Below, in pieces: positions 33,345 through 45,059 of a DNA stretch of 64,000 nt; positions within the stretch are counted from its first letter, which is position 1, and each line of letters opens with the position of its first letter. The position numbers and the translations under genes are program-made. Below the pieces are notes generated by a model that had not been told where the DNA came from, ran no database searches, and saw only the letters and a program-made list of their open reading frames with translations. Origin of the DNA: Macrotrachela quadricornifera (Eukaryota; Rotifera; Eurotatoria; Philodinida; Philodinidae); the NCBI GenBank assembly GCA_022393335.1, contig JAJEKB010001475.1, positions 285,239 through 349,238 of the forward strand, in the 5' to 3' direction.

Positions 33345-35251
33345 CTGTTTTACCAATACTCTACCATTCGAAAGCCCAGCTGTTCCTCTCTTTTCAGTAA
33401 AATTTTCATCGAAAAGTAACGTTTCTTCACGCAGTCATGAATCAATCTCTATCGATTTATCGACCTAAGATATCGAATCGTGTCCAATATATGACTCAAA
33501 ATGTAGACTAAGTTCAATAGTTTGCCTTCGAAATTAGACTACAGAATACTGTACTAGACTCAATTGTATTATATGATTTTCAGATCTACAACTTTTGAAA
33601 TAATGAAGATCCGTACTAAATACATATTTTAAGATGGTTCTATCAAGTGAACCAAAGTTGTCGGCAGTCAAATCGGAGTCTATATCCATATTTTACCACT
33701 TCTTTAAGAATATAATACAACAACTTTTTAGAGCTATCCAAGAGTATCTTTAGTAACTTTTCAAGGGCTATTCGATGATACCATTAGTAACTCTCTAAGA
33801 GCTGTCCAAGAGTAGCTCTTGTTACATAATCTTTCTCTTAGCATTATTTTCTACTATCTGCCTTTTCATATATCCTTACATTTCTTTCTTCAAGTATATA
33901 TTTTGTTCTTTTATTCAGCTGCCTAATATATGACCGTGCAAGTCGTTTCCACTCAGTGCACTTTTCTCTTTGCCTATTTATACTCCGTAGTTTTCCTTAA
34001 ATATAGTTGAAGATAGTCGTGCACCAATAACTCTATTTAATTATCCTTGAAAAGTCGCTAAATCAAGGAGGAAAAAGCAGATCCTAATGGTTCCTCATGG
34101 ATGTGTAGATAAGTAAGTTAGGGCGAATATTTAGGTGAACGAGCGACTGCCTTGAGCAGTGTATACGATGGGAAAGGGAGAGTTGGAGAATTTTTCCATT
34201 CTAAATTTTTTCTTGTGTTTGGCCTTTCTCTCAGAGGATTTTTTCTCTCTGCTATTCGGCTAGATTTTGGTATTATCTATACAAGAAAGTGTGACACATT
34301 TATGCAAAAAAAGAAAACTTCTTTTCCTTTCCTCCCCGCCAGTTTTCAAAAAGAAATGTCCAATTTCACTAAACGAGGAGCAGCTTTTTCTGAATACTTC
34401 ATGGAAATTCTGCTGTTTTTCAATGCAGAGGAAGCTTTCACCAAAGTGTTCAAGGACAATTAGTCATTTTTCCTAATGTACAGAGTCTTTCTCTCTGATA
34501 TCGTTTTCCCTCCAAACAGGATTACCACTTCTTCCGCTATTTTTCTGATATTATCTCATTTCCCCAGTTTCCTCGTGATATTGAATGAAATGAATCATTC
34601 CATCTAGCTAACAAGTTTTGATAAAAAAAAGCATTCACTATAGTTGATTGCCCATGTTCATGAATTATCTTTCCTATATGTTTTCGTTGGAGATCCGTCT
34701 ATCTTGTGACAAAACATTGTCTACTATTCTTATTTTTGTAAGAATCCTTGTTCTAAATCAAAATTATTAATTTTGTCAAAATGGTATATATATTTAAAGT
34801 CGCCTTTGCTGTGTAAAAAAGTTCTGTTACAAATTCATTGAAAATATCTTTAATGAAAGTATTTTCTCTTCTGCTTATATATTATCTTTGCTATACCAAA
34901 CAGCATCATACCGGGAAAACTATTGTTTTACATTTCCTTGAAAAACTTTCGGTTTCTGAATGAAAGCTGTTGCTTAACATAAATATTTATATAACACTTT
35001 TCTAGCTATAGATCAAGAGAATCGTTATTCTATAACATTGATTTATTCAACAGGTCAAGCAAAATGGATTTGAGTTAACAAACACCATTTTGACCTAATG
35101 AAGTTCATTCGAATCCTATATATGACTTTCTGTTGCCAAAAAATCGAGCATTAAACTGTGGTTTGGTGAGTTTGAGCGATACTTTTTCCTAAAGTAGGTG
35201 AGCCTTTGGAGTATCATATTAGTATGAATCTTTGCAAATGGTGATTCCTTA
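33345..35251. other. Gene-poor region
   Basis: No gene recognised. A short direct duplication of AGAGCT(A/G)TCCAAGAGTA occurs at about 33731 and 33799. The 103-codon ORF at 34152-34463 overlaps another open frame and lacks coding features. Confidence 0.4.
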
Positions 35252-35255
35252 TTAA

Positions 35256-35846
35256 CCCTTTCACCACGATTCGATTTCCATAGAAAGTAACATCTCTAAA
35301 TTCGTTTTAATACAAAACAAAATATACCACAAGATGCAGCATGAAACGCTGCACAATCTACATCGTAAAGCTTATTTCGATTGTATACCTTTTGTATGCA
35401 AAAAAAAGCAAAACTGTGTCGCACCAATTGTTGAGGTTACAAAAATTGATTGCACAGAATTTTTCTTTTTTTGAAAAAAAAAGGTATACAATCGTAATAA
35501 GCTTTACGATGTAGGTTGTAGAGCGCTTCACGCTGCATCTTGTAGTATATTTTATTTTTCCTTACGAAACCATATTCCATGATAAAAAGATCAAATAGGA
35601 AACATGAAATTTCACATTCGTGTGGAAAAAAATGATGTTTTCCTAACGTAGAAAACAAGTCAGACAGAGTTTTATATTCTTTCAAAACAAAAGTTAGACA
35701 ATTAAAATAAGCTTTACTATGAGGATTATAGAGCTTTTCACGCTGCGTCTTATGGTTTACCAGGCTTTCTTAATAAAACGTATTTCGAGATTAGAATATG
35801 AAATGCAAAGTGGGACCCACCGGTGGGTCCCATCGTGGTGAAAGGG
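35256..35846. mobile_element. piggyBac-type MITE with TTAA target duplication
   Basis: The 591 bp element starts CCCTTTCACCACGAT and ends with the exact complement ATCGTGGTGAAAGGG. It is flanked by TTAA at 35252-35255 and 35847-35850. TTAA duplication plus termini starting CCC is diagnostic of the piggyBac superfamily. There is no transposase, so it is non-autonomous. The inside carries three copies, in both orientations, of a block like GCAGCGTGAAACGCTGCACA / ACGATGTAGGTTGTAGAGCG that is also present in the 12.3-13.3 kb element. Confidence 0.9.
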
Positions 35847-35850
35847 TTAA

Positions 35851-37251
35851 GATTTGCTTGATATGCTCGTTTTAGAACGTTAATGAAAGTCGTTCGCTAT
35901 CGTATAATTGCTTTAAGAAAATGGAAAACTTGAATAAGTTTTGGGTAAGCGCGATAGAAGATCAGTTTCGTATTTGTAATATTCACTACAAAACTCAGTC
36001 ATGAAGAACGTGACTTCAATCCTAGAATCCATAAAATGCGTAGTCGGAGCATTCTTTACTATTAATATCTTGTTCTGAATTCATCAGTCGGTAGAAAAGT
36101 TCGAAAATGGGTACTAGCTAAATTAAAAATGTTCTTAGACAAAATCTTCATCTTTTTGTATTATCGAGTCGCAGATAATCGACCAAAGCCTGATACGTGT
36201 TGCTAAATATGCTTTTGATACACCCACTTTAAAAAATTATAATTTAAATCCTTTATTATTGTGAGAAATTCGAAACTTTTGGCACCAACTATAAGTAGAA
36301 AAGAGTGATAGAACGATTTTTCGCAATTTCTCCGCTTTTTTTGACTTAACGAGGTGGCAACTCTGGATCTGACCTTTAGCTTAGTCACGCACTATTCAGT
36401 AGAACGAAAATTGGGTTGTTACAACCTCGATAAATTATCCAATATCCATCAGAATATCGGCAATGTGCCGTATTTCTACCGAAATCTTGACAATATAAAG
36501 ATTTCCAAAATTCCGGTGAAACTTGAACAAATTGTCTAAGTTATAGAGTTTTTCCATTAACTTTCTCAATATCTCTGTAACTCATCACTGAATAGGAATT
36601 TTGAGAGTATTTTCTATTATCAAAGTTTCGGCCAGACTATGACAAATTGTCGATTTTCTAGTTGAACTTGGGCAATTTGTTGAAACTTTGATGATGAAAT
36701 TCTCATTGTCTAATTTCCATAGAATCGAAGCATTATGATACAGTTCTTTTTAACATATATACTTAAATATTTGAAATAAACAGGAGAAAGTATAAAAAAG
36801 AGAATCATACATAAATCCAACCAATTTGATGAGTTTCAATATCTGATTCAAATCTAATCCCATACTGAAACTCATATATCCAAACCTTAACTATAAAATG
36901 GTTTGAATTTGGATTTGATACATGTCTACTTATACTTACACAAACAATCAACTACCCACTTGAGACTGATCAAGAATAGCGAGATCGAGACTGAGAGATT
37001 CTCTCTCGATACATTCCTATTTCTGGTCTTTGATGCGTTACGACATTAACATTTAGCTCATAAGATTAAAAATCTTTAGAAGAAAATTTATTTTGTATAA
37101 TTTCTTTTATAACTCTTTTAGATTTCAATTGCGAAAAGTATTATAACAATTTCTAAACCATTATCTATGAACTTCTACGACATAAAAGTTTGTGATATAA
37201 TTTATCAAAAAATATAGTATAAAATGATCTATATTTTTTCCACTATTTCAG
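35851..37251. other. Gene-poor region upstream of the kelch gene
   Basis: No conserved gene. It must contain the missing first exon(s) and promoter of the kelch gene, but no start could be fixed. Confidence 0.4.
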
Positions 37252-40141
37252 TCGGGCAGATCATCTGCGGAATCAAGAACATTGTATGTTTATTGAAAAA
37301 TTGTAAAAAATGATTAAAAAGGATAATTTATTTTAGATATGAACTTTTTCGAAGAAAAAAGTTAATGTGGATTATAGGATTTAGTATTGTTGCAATTTTG
37401 ATCTTACTATCCATTATTATTCCAATTATTGTCATCAAGAAAAAAAGAGATACACCACCAACAACAACGCCATTAATAACGAAAGGTAGAGTTCTGTTGA
37501 AAAGAAAATAGAAGGAAGCCGACTGCTTATTTTCAATCACTTATAGTAGATAAAATATTGAAAAAGAAAATTTTTGAATAAAGACAAACATAAAAATAGC
37601 ATAGAGAGTATTCTATATGTTCGATCAACAAAAAATATATCAACAAGTGATGTGCGGAACCAATGTTTTTTTTATGTCACACCAGGACTAGGTCCCTTTC
37701 TTCAATGATTTCGACCCCAGTGTTGGCGTTTGTTTTTCATATGAACTCCACTTGATCCCAGTCCAGACAGGTTCTATGTCAACTCTCATAGTTCTATAAT
37801 TGGTATGTTCGAGGCAATTTTAGTCCTGAAATAAAGAGATTTTTCCCTTCTGTTTATCAAAGATATCTAGCAGATAATTTATCTATGATGATCTTAACTA
37901 TTTCTTCCAATTTTATTAGCACAATGAATTGTTAATCTTATTAAGTTTTTTAGATCCTTTCGATATTTAAATAATATTAATATAAAAATATCTTTGTATA
38001 ATGATTTTGTGTCGATCTATCCCAAAAATAAAAAAAGTTCGTAAAAATAGGATCAGAAATTTCGATCATACTTGAAAACTTCTTGTGTAAAAAGTATGAG
38101 TTAGAATAAATATTGTGACGTTTTAATCAATGACGATCGTCAAGGATTGATTATCTGCAGTAATCGCCAATCTATATTAGCATGCAGTAATGACTTGACC
38201 AAGGGAGGAAATATTGGACGTGTAACATCTCTACTTGCCAAAAAATTTTCTCTTTTTTCGCAGAAAAATTCGTATCTTCTGTTAATAAAAAATAATGGTG
38301 CGACTCAGAAAATTTGCAACACTAGGTTCATATTTCCAAATAAGTCACTACACCCTCCCTGATATTCGTTGATTCGAGCTATCACTGTAACATAAACACT
38401 GTCCGATGATGCAAATATTATGAAAACGATTCTATTGAATTTTTAAAAGCAAAAATACTTATACCAAACTGAAACCACTTGAACATCTGTATTTAGATGA
38501 ATTTCTCAAATGACACCAAAACAGTTTGGTTTATTTATATCTACAACTATTTTACTAGCAAAATAAATTTTGATTATATCAGTATCAAATACGACTGTTG
38601 AAAGATTATTTTCAGTCTCAAAAGTAAGAGCGATTAATCTGAAAAAAAAAGAACAAAATCAATCTTATGTAAGATCATTTAGTGTCTTAAATCAGAAAAA
38701 ATCATGAGAAGAAATAAATTTTCTATCATTCAATGCAATTAAATATGTATTTTCAGCAAAGTTATCCGAATCATATGATAATCATTTATTTAGTCATTAT
38801 GATCTAAGATTTATAGATTTTGTCTTTATCTTGATAATATCTACTAAAGTATAGAGATATTTGAAAAATATACAAATTTGTGTAATTCATAGAATGATAA
38901 GGTCAAAACTCAAATTTTCTATATTTGTCATTTATACCAAAGATTCAAATAAAGAGAATAGAAAACTTGTCTTATCCGATCAAACCATACAAGATTCTTT
39001 TATGTAATAAAATTCCATCTTTCTCCAGCGTACGTTAAAAAAATTTGTACTAAAATTAACAAACCGTTTTTACTTTAAAATATTTAAAAACAATCCATTT
39101 ATGAACAGACAAACTTGAGTATTCGATAATGTACATGTATTTTGCTCTTCAATCTGAATATGTGCAAAGTTTATTCTAGGATGGTTATACACTGGTAGTA
39201 TGCTAGATGCACGACATTTACACACAGCATCCGTATTAAAGGATGGAAAAGTGTTGGTTAGTGGTGGAATAAATAAGGGTACTTTTCTAAAGAGTGCTGA
39301 GATATATCATCCATCAACAGGAACATGGTCAACTACTAGTAACATGAATATTCCACGATATGGACACACAGCATCTCTATTAAACAACGGAAAAGTATTA
39401 ATTAGTGGTGGAGACGGATTATATTATTATACTCTAAATAGTGCTGAGTTATATGATCCATTAATAGGAACTTGGACAACTATCAGTAACATGACAAGCA
39501 AGCGATCTAAACATACTGCATCTGTATTAGCAGATGGAAAAGTTTTGATTACTAGTGCATCTAATGGTGAATTATATGATCCATCAACAGAAACTTGGAC
39601 AGTTATTGGTGATATGAATCATATACGATTGGACCACACTGCATCCGTATTAACAAATGGAAAAGTGTTGGTTGTTGGTGGTCATAATCCTATTACACTC
39701 AATAGTGCTGAGATATATGATCCACTAACAGGAACTTGGACAACTATTGATAATATGAAAGATGCACGATCTTTCCACACAGCATCTGTATTAAAGGATG
39801 GAAAAGTTTTAGTTACTGGTGGATATAATGGCAGTATTCATCTGGATAGTACTGAGTTGTATGATCCATCAACAGGAACTTGGACAACTATCAGTAACAT
39901 GAAAACTGCACGATCTGGACACACTGCATCCGTGTTAACAAACGGAAAAGTGTTGGTTGTTAGTGGTAGGAGTGGTGTACTTGATAAAGCTGAATTATAT
40001 GATCCATCAACAGGAACTTGGACAACTATTGATAATATGAATGATGCACGATCTCAGCATACTGCATCCCTATTAACAAATGGAAAAGTATTGATGTGTG
40101 GTGGTGATAGGCTAAATAGTGCAGAACTATACGAACCATAA
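37252..40141 (+). CDS. Type II membrane protein with bacterial-style kelch propeller, 5' end unresolved
   Basis: Exons 37252-37283, 37337-37485 and 39180-40141 join in phase. The first two encode a short cytoplasmic part (SGRSSAESRTLYELFRRKK), a transmembrane helix (LMWIIGFSIVAILILLSIII) and a PPTTTP stalk. The last exon encodes seven kelch repeats of about 45 residues with the signature HTASVL..GKVLV.GG and LYDPSTGTWT. The third repeat lacks the double glycine. This HTA-type kelch is typical of bacterial propellers, so the propeller may be of transferred origin. The joining intron is 1.7 kb, far longer than others here, so additional exons could be missed. The start codon upstream of 37252 was not found. 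AATAAA overlaps the stop. Confidence 0.7.
38590..38707 (+). pseudogene. Possible hAT transposase C-terminal relic in kelch intron
   Basis: A short open stretch reads SNTTVERLFSVSKVRAINL and then runs to a stop. It resembles the S...ERLFS motif of the hAT dimerisation domain. Nothing upstream can be joined with confidence. Confidence 0.3.
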
Positions 40142-40242
40142 TAAAGAAAATGACAATAAGTAATTATTTTTCTTATTTTTGATGTCTTATCTTATGTCTT
40201 AAAACTATATTCACATGAATAAATGATTTTCATCGATTACTA

Positions 40243-40925
40243 GGGATGTAACAAATCTCGAGTAAAGTTTGTATTTGGGTTTGTATGTTTATGTCACGAT
40301 TTGGTCTCGATTTGCATTTGAATTAAGACTAAAAGTTTAAATTTAGATACGACTTGGATTTTAGTGCTTAGATTTGGGTATGAGTTTGGATTTGTTGGTT
40401 AAGATTTGGATTTGAATTTGGGTTTGGTGACATAAATTTGGATTTGGATTTGGGATTTGGTATTGAATTTACCAAATCTAAAAGACAAAGTGTCGACAAA
40501 AACAATAAACTTGCTAAGGATGTTCTATCATCAAAAAACAATTTCTGGATTTTGGACCAAATCCAAATCCAAATCCTTTGGATTTGTACCAAATCTTAAT
40601 TATTTCTTTTTTGACTGGAAATCATTCTTTACAAGTGTATGATTCTTGTCGACGCTTTATCTTTTAGATTTGGTAAATTTAATACCAAATCCCACATCCA
40701 AATCCAAATGTATGCCACCAAACTTAAATCACCAAACCCAAATTCAAATCCAAATCTTAACCAACAAATCCAAACTCATACCCAAATATAAGCACTAAAA
40801 TTCAAGTTGTATCTAAATTTAAACTTTTAATCTTAATTTAAATGCAAATCGAGACCAAATCCTAACATAAACATACAAACCCAATTCCAAAAAACAAACC
40901 CAAAGTTTTGAATTTGTTGCATCCC
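40243..40925. mobile_element. 683 bp palindromic element flanked by TA
   Basis: The termini are GGGATGTAACAAAT (40243) and ATTTGTTGCATCCC (ending 40925), with TA on both sides. The arms pair over about 260 bp each and are dominated by variants of GGATTTGGATTT and its complement. A TA duplication suggests a Tc1/mariner-type MITE. The ORFs in this stretch on both strands are artefacts of the palindrome. Confidence 0.75.
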
Positions 40926-41764
40926 TACCTCAAGGGTGTTATAAATTCAGAATATTAAAATGCTCTGCCTTGAAAACTCAAAAGAGCTTTACATCATATT
41001 GATTCATCGATAGAAATATAAAAAAAGTTCTATACAAGATAGACTATATGTTGCTCGTGATGAGTCTCTCAAATTCTTCAACAGTCGCGTCTCAAAAAAA
41101 ACTCAACTATGTTGTTGGAAGCCTTCCACATTCTACGTCGTTTACAATATTCTTCTAATTGTCAGTATTTTTGCTCTAATAGCTCAAAAGATTTTAATAT
41201 TTTGAACTTGTCAGTTTATCGATGCGATTCCTTATTGAGGCGAAAGATTTCTCGAATTTTCTGGTCAGAAGAGAGATCAGATCTAAAGAGACGAATTTTT
41301 GTTCTTGAACAAACAAACATATTAATGTTTGAATTGTGATGCACAGTTTTGTCAAAATCAAACATTAACTTATCACCGATGATATATTCTGATCGATGAA
41401 CATCATTATGAATCAAATATTTTCGTATACAAAATTATTCATATGATGTCTTTTATTAGTTTCCAGGAACGTTCTTTCCGGAAAGAGGAAAAAAATTTCC
41501 TCAAAAAAAAGAAAAAAATTCAATTATTTTAATTAAACTAGTCAACAAGAATTTTTTTAAATAAGTTTTCAAGCTATTTTTTATTCTTTTTTTAATAGTT
41601 TTTTCCTTTTCTGAAAGAAAGGGTTATATGACGTTCAAATACGACAGCTACAATGCTTCAAGTTTGACTATCTATCTGTCTGTCCTAACCAATCAGAAAA
41701 CAAGTAACAATTATATCGGTAATACTAGAATGTAATGAGTTCCTAAAAAATATTCCCAATGGGT

Positions 41765-41970
41765 TTTGGGAGTCGAAGAATAGAACGGTACCGTTAGTTT
41801 TTTATAATTTCGAAAAAAAACTTATTACCGCAAAAAAATACTTGCTTACAAGAAAATAATGATTTTTTTATAAAGTGCGATGAAAAAGTTTTTGGGATCG
41901 AGAAATCAAACGGTACCATTAGTTTTTTATGATTTTCGAAAAGACTTTTTTTTTATCACAAAAAAAACGA
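41765..41970. repeat. Two copies of a ~128 bp degenerate repeat
   Basis: TTTTGGGAGTCGAAGAATAG...ACGGTACCGTTAGTTTTTTA at about 41765 is repeated at about 41893 with small changes. The core is shared with the three-copy array at 44.16-44.48 kb. Confidence 0.55.
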
Positions 41971-42264
41971 ACTAGATTAATTCCTCGCATATAGATGACA
42001 GTAAGAGAGACAAGTATGGAGAGAATCATTAATTGAATTACACGATTTTAACTAACTTGTAACTGACTATATTGTTCATCTAAGTATTTTTATGTAGATC
42101 CATCAGTTATACTTGACTGAAAGAAATAAAATATCAAAAAAAAGAATTTTGAAATAAGTTTTTGATAACTAATGGAATGGAGCATAAAATTTAATTTAAC
42201 TTTCTTGTTGAGAGTAACAAACGAGGAACACTATTTCGATGGTACACTCCGATTCCATTCATTC

Positions 42265-43473
42265 ATATACTATTTGATAGACTATAGTGAGACAGTCAAA
42301 ACTGAAAATTATTATCGGCCACTATTTCCTCTTTAAGTTTGTAATAGGTGTTTTTCTGCAAAATTTAGTATATATAAACAGATATAGAAAAATACATAAT
42401 TTGATCTAAGAGATGTTATAATCTATTTAGATTTTCATCAGATGTAATCACTGAGACTATTTTTTCTTCTCAACTATATTAGTGTGATGTTTTTCTTTCT
42501 TTTTCTGTAATACAAATAAATGTATACACGATAGAGTTTTCCTTTTCTCTGTTCTGTTTCATTCTGTGCATAAGAAGTTGAATTCCTTCAATTTATTATT
42601 ATCTTTCCTTCCAAAGATGCAAGATGGTCGGTACAAACAAAAGATATCTCAATAAAAAAATGATGGTATCTGTCCTGTATACATCGTTTATTTTGTGACT
42701 GCAGTCAAACGAGAGGCGGCAAGTTCAATACTTCCATAATACATTCTTTGTGCAACGATAGTAAAGTGGAATTGCTACAGTTAAATATGTTTTAGTTTGT
42801 GTAGAGAAAGAGGATAAAAGGAAGGCATTTACATCGTGATGACTAATATATCTTGGAATTTCAACATGATCACGATCTAACTATATGTTCAAATTTTTTG
42901 TATTTAATAAATGCGCATATTGTGACAATATACTATAACAGGAACATTTTTTCGAAAGCTAGCATTTTCATTAAATTTTGACAAAGAATTGATTGTATTA
43001 TTTTTTTGTTATTTTTTTTGGACAGCGTTTTCTTTTATATAAAAACTCTGTCTCATAAAACAACTTGAAAGATACCACCATTTTTTTAGTGAGATATCTT
43101 TTGTTTGTACCGACCATCTTGCATCTTTGGAAGGAAAGATAATAATAAATTGAAGGAATTCAACTTCTTATGCACAGAATGAAACAGAACAGAGAAAAGG
43201 AAAACTCTATCGTGTATACATTTATGTGTATTACAGAAAAGGAAAGAAAAACATCACACTAATATAATTGAGAAGAAAAAATAGTCGAAATGATCACATC
43301 TGACGAAATTCTAAATAGATTATAACATCTGTTAGATCGAATTATGCCTTTTTTCTATATCTGTTTATATTTACTAAATTTTGCAGAAAAAAACCTATTA
43401 GAACTCGAAGAGGAAATAGTGGCCGATAATAATTTTCAGTTTTGACTGTCTCACTATAGTCTATCAAATGGTA
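42265..43473. mobile_element. 1.2 kb long inverted repeat with ~390 bp arms, high identity
   Basis: The left arm (about 42265-42670) and right arm (about 43072-43473) match closely. Ends are ATACTATTTGATAGACTATA against the complement of TATCAAATGGTAT. Inside, GATGCAAGATGGTCGGTACA and CATTCTGTGCATAAGAAG are exact in both. A 400 bp unpaired centre has no ORF. The arms diverge least of all elements in the window, suggesting recent insertion or gene conversion. Confidence 0.8.
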
Positions 43474-43489
43474 TCCCATGTAAATATTT

Positions 43490-43710
43490 TTTGCCGCAAA
43501 ACGCGTCTGAAACGCGTTTTATTTGCGTGTGAAACGGTAAGAGTGAACGCATCTAAACGCGTCCCCAGTGAAACAAAGGAAGGGTTTAGACGCAATTTAT
43601 TTTAGAAACGCATCTGAATGGGTTCATAGTTTGACATGCGTTCAAACGCATTTTTTCAAAAACCGCGTCTCCAGTGAAGCATTCGAAGCGTCTAAACGTG
43701 TTTCAAAAAA
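43490..43710. repeat. ACGCGT-rich repeat cluster, left
   Basis: Many variants of AAACGCGTCTGAAACGCGTT occur in both orientations within 220 bp. CpG-containing words are otherwise scarce here. A matching cluster lies at 45060-45305, so the two may be ends of one element enclosing 43.7-45.06 kb. Confidence 0.6.
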
Positions 43711-43828
43711 ATCTAAAAATTTTGAAAAATAAATTCGAATCTATTTCAGATTTGAACTAAGTCACTATCGTCAGTATTTTTTCTATTCACTTAGTCTACC
43801 CTGGCAAATGGATTGAATTTTACCTTAA

Positions 43829-43910
43829 GCGATGACGATCAGATTTGAACAGATGAAACAGTGATCAGAAGTCGTTCATATACACCACTAAGCTATACTA
43901 GCTCGAAATC
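43829..43910 (-). pseudogene. tRNA-like relic
   Basis: On the minus strand, TAGCTTAGTGG resembles an A box and TGTTCAAATCTG a B box, at tRNA-like spacing. The T-stem pairs 4 of 5 bases. The acceptor stem does not pair, so this is a degenerate tRNA or tRNA-derived SINE head rather than a functional tRNA. A second GTTCAAATCTG occurs at about 43749-43760. Confidence 0.3.
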
Positions 43911-44160
43911 TTTTCTCATTTAGAATAAAATATATTTAAATGCAAATTTCATAGGTTAGATACTTTATTTCAATAAGATGTACTTTTTTCGAAATTAAGT
44001 TATTTAACACATAATATGATTTTTCGTTTATCTTTTTAAATACTTTTATTATTCTCTTTCTCGTAAAGAAGAGTCTTGCAAACATAAATTGTCTGCTTGC
44101 TTGCTTGATTATATGTCCGCAAAGTCAAAAAACATTGTATTAATATTTTCTGTAAAACTT

Positions 44161-44480
44161 AACCGAAGGAAAATCGGGGTCGAGGAATCCGAATCTAAGA
44201 TTAGTTTTTAGAAATTTTTTTTGGATCCATTTTTTTATACAAAGGATCACTTTTTTGCAAAAAAAATTTTTTATAAGGGTTGGCCGAAGGGTAATCGAGG
44301 ACGAGGAATTGAAATCTGAAGTCAGTTTCATAAAAATTTTTCGAAGCCCAAATTTTTAAATAAACGACAAGTTTTTAACAAAAAATATTTGTTTTTATGA
44401 AGTTTGGTTAAAGGTAGTTGAGGTGGAGGAAGTTGAATCTGACTTCGGTTTTTTTTTTCAATTTTACAAATGAATAGCTT
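44161..44480. repeat. Three-copy ~121 bp tandem repeat
   Basis: Copies start near 44161, 44283 and 44404 and share CCGAAGG(G)TAATCGAGG.CGAGGAATTGAATCT..G.TTAGTTT followed by a T-rich segment. The copies are about 70% alike and the last is truncated. Confidence 0.6.
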
Positions 44481-45059
44481 GATGATAGTTTAGAAACACG
44501 ATTTCTACGAGAAAGAGCTGAGCGAGTCTTTAGACGAGCGTTACTTGTTTTTTAATAAAATAATATCTTTTTTTGTTGTCCACTACACGCAAGTGTTATT
44601 GTGATTTTTTTTATTTTATCGATCACATGATAAATAATTTTATTAGAGGATGCAATGAATAAATCGTTTCAACGAAGGATTTAATAAATAAATCATCTGA
44701 TCGAAGGAATCAATGAATAAATAATTGTTCATAAAATCGATTTAGTAGGAATATATGATGAAAAGTTATTAATATAATTTAAATAGTAGTATTTAGTATA
44801 GTGTGGTAAGAGTTATGGATAGCTGAAAATTATTACAATACTGTTTTATTGTTATTTATAGAAACTTAAGAAAAATATGGATCATTTGCTGTATGTTTAA
44901 TTGAACTTTTGTCTATTTTAAAGTCATCTTGGCATTCTTTATTAAGAAGTCTAATAAAGTTTAGATGAGTAAAATATATGTAAATGAATGATTTCGATCA
45001 CGTTGTTAACTATTCTAGAGCAGCAATTTTTGGGTAAAATCGCATTCGATATACAAGAA

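Noticed and set aside
34152..34476. 103- and 69-codon overlapping ORFs
   Set aside because: Two frames are open at once, which indicates a locally stop-poor sequence. There is no domain, intron signal or recognisable composition.
40368..40642. ORFs on both strands rich in Asn/Pro/Lys/Ser
   Set aside because: They are by-products of the GGATTTGG-type palindromic element.
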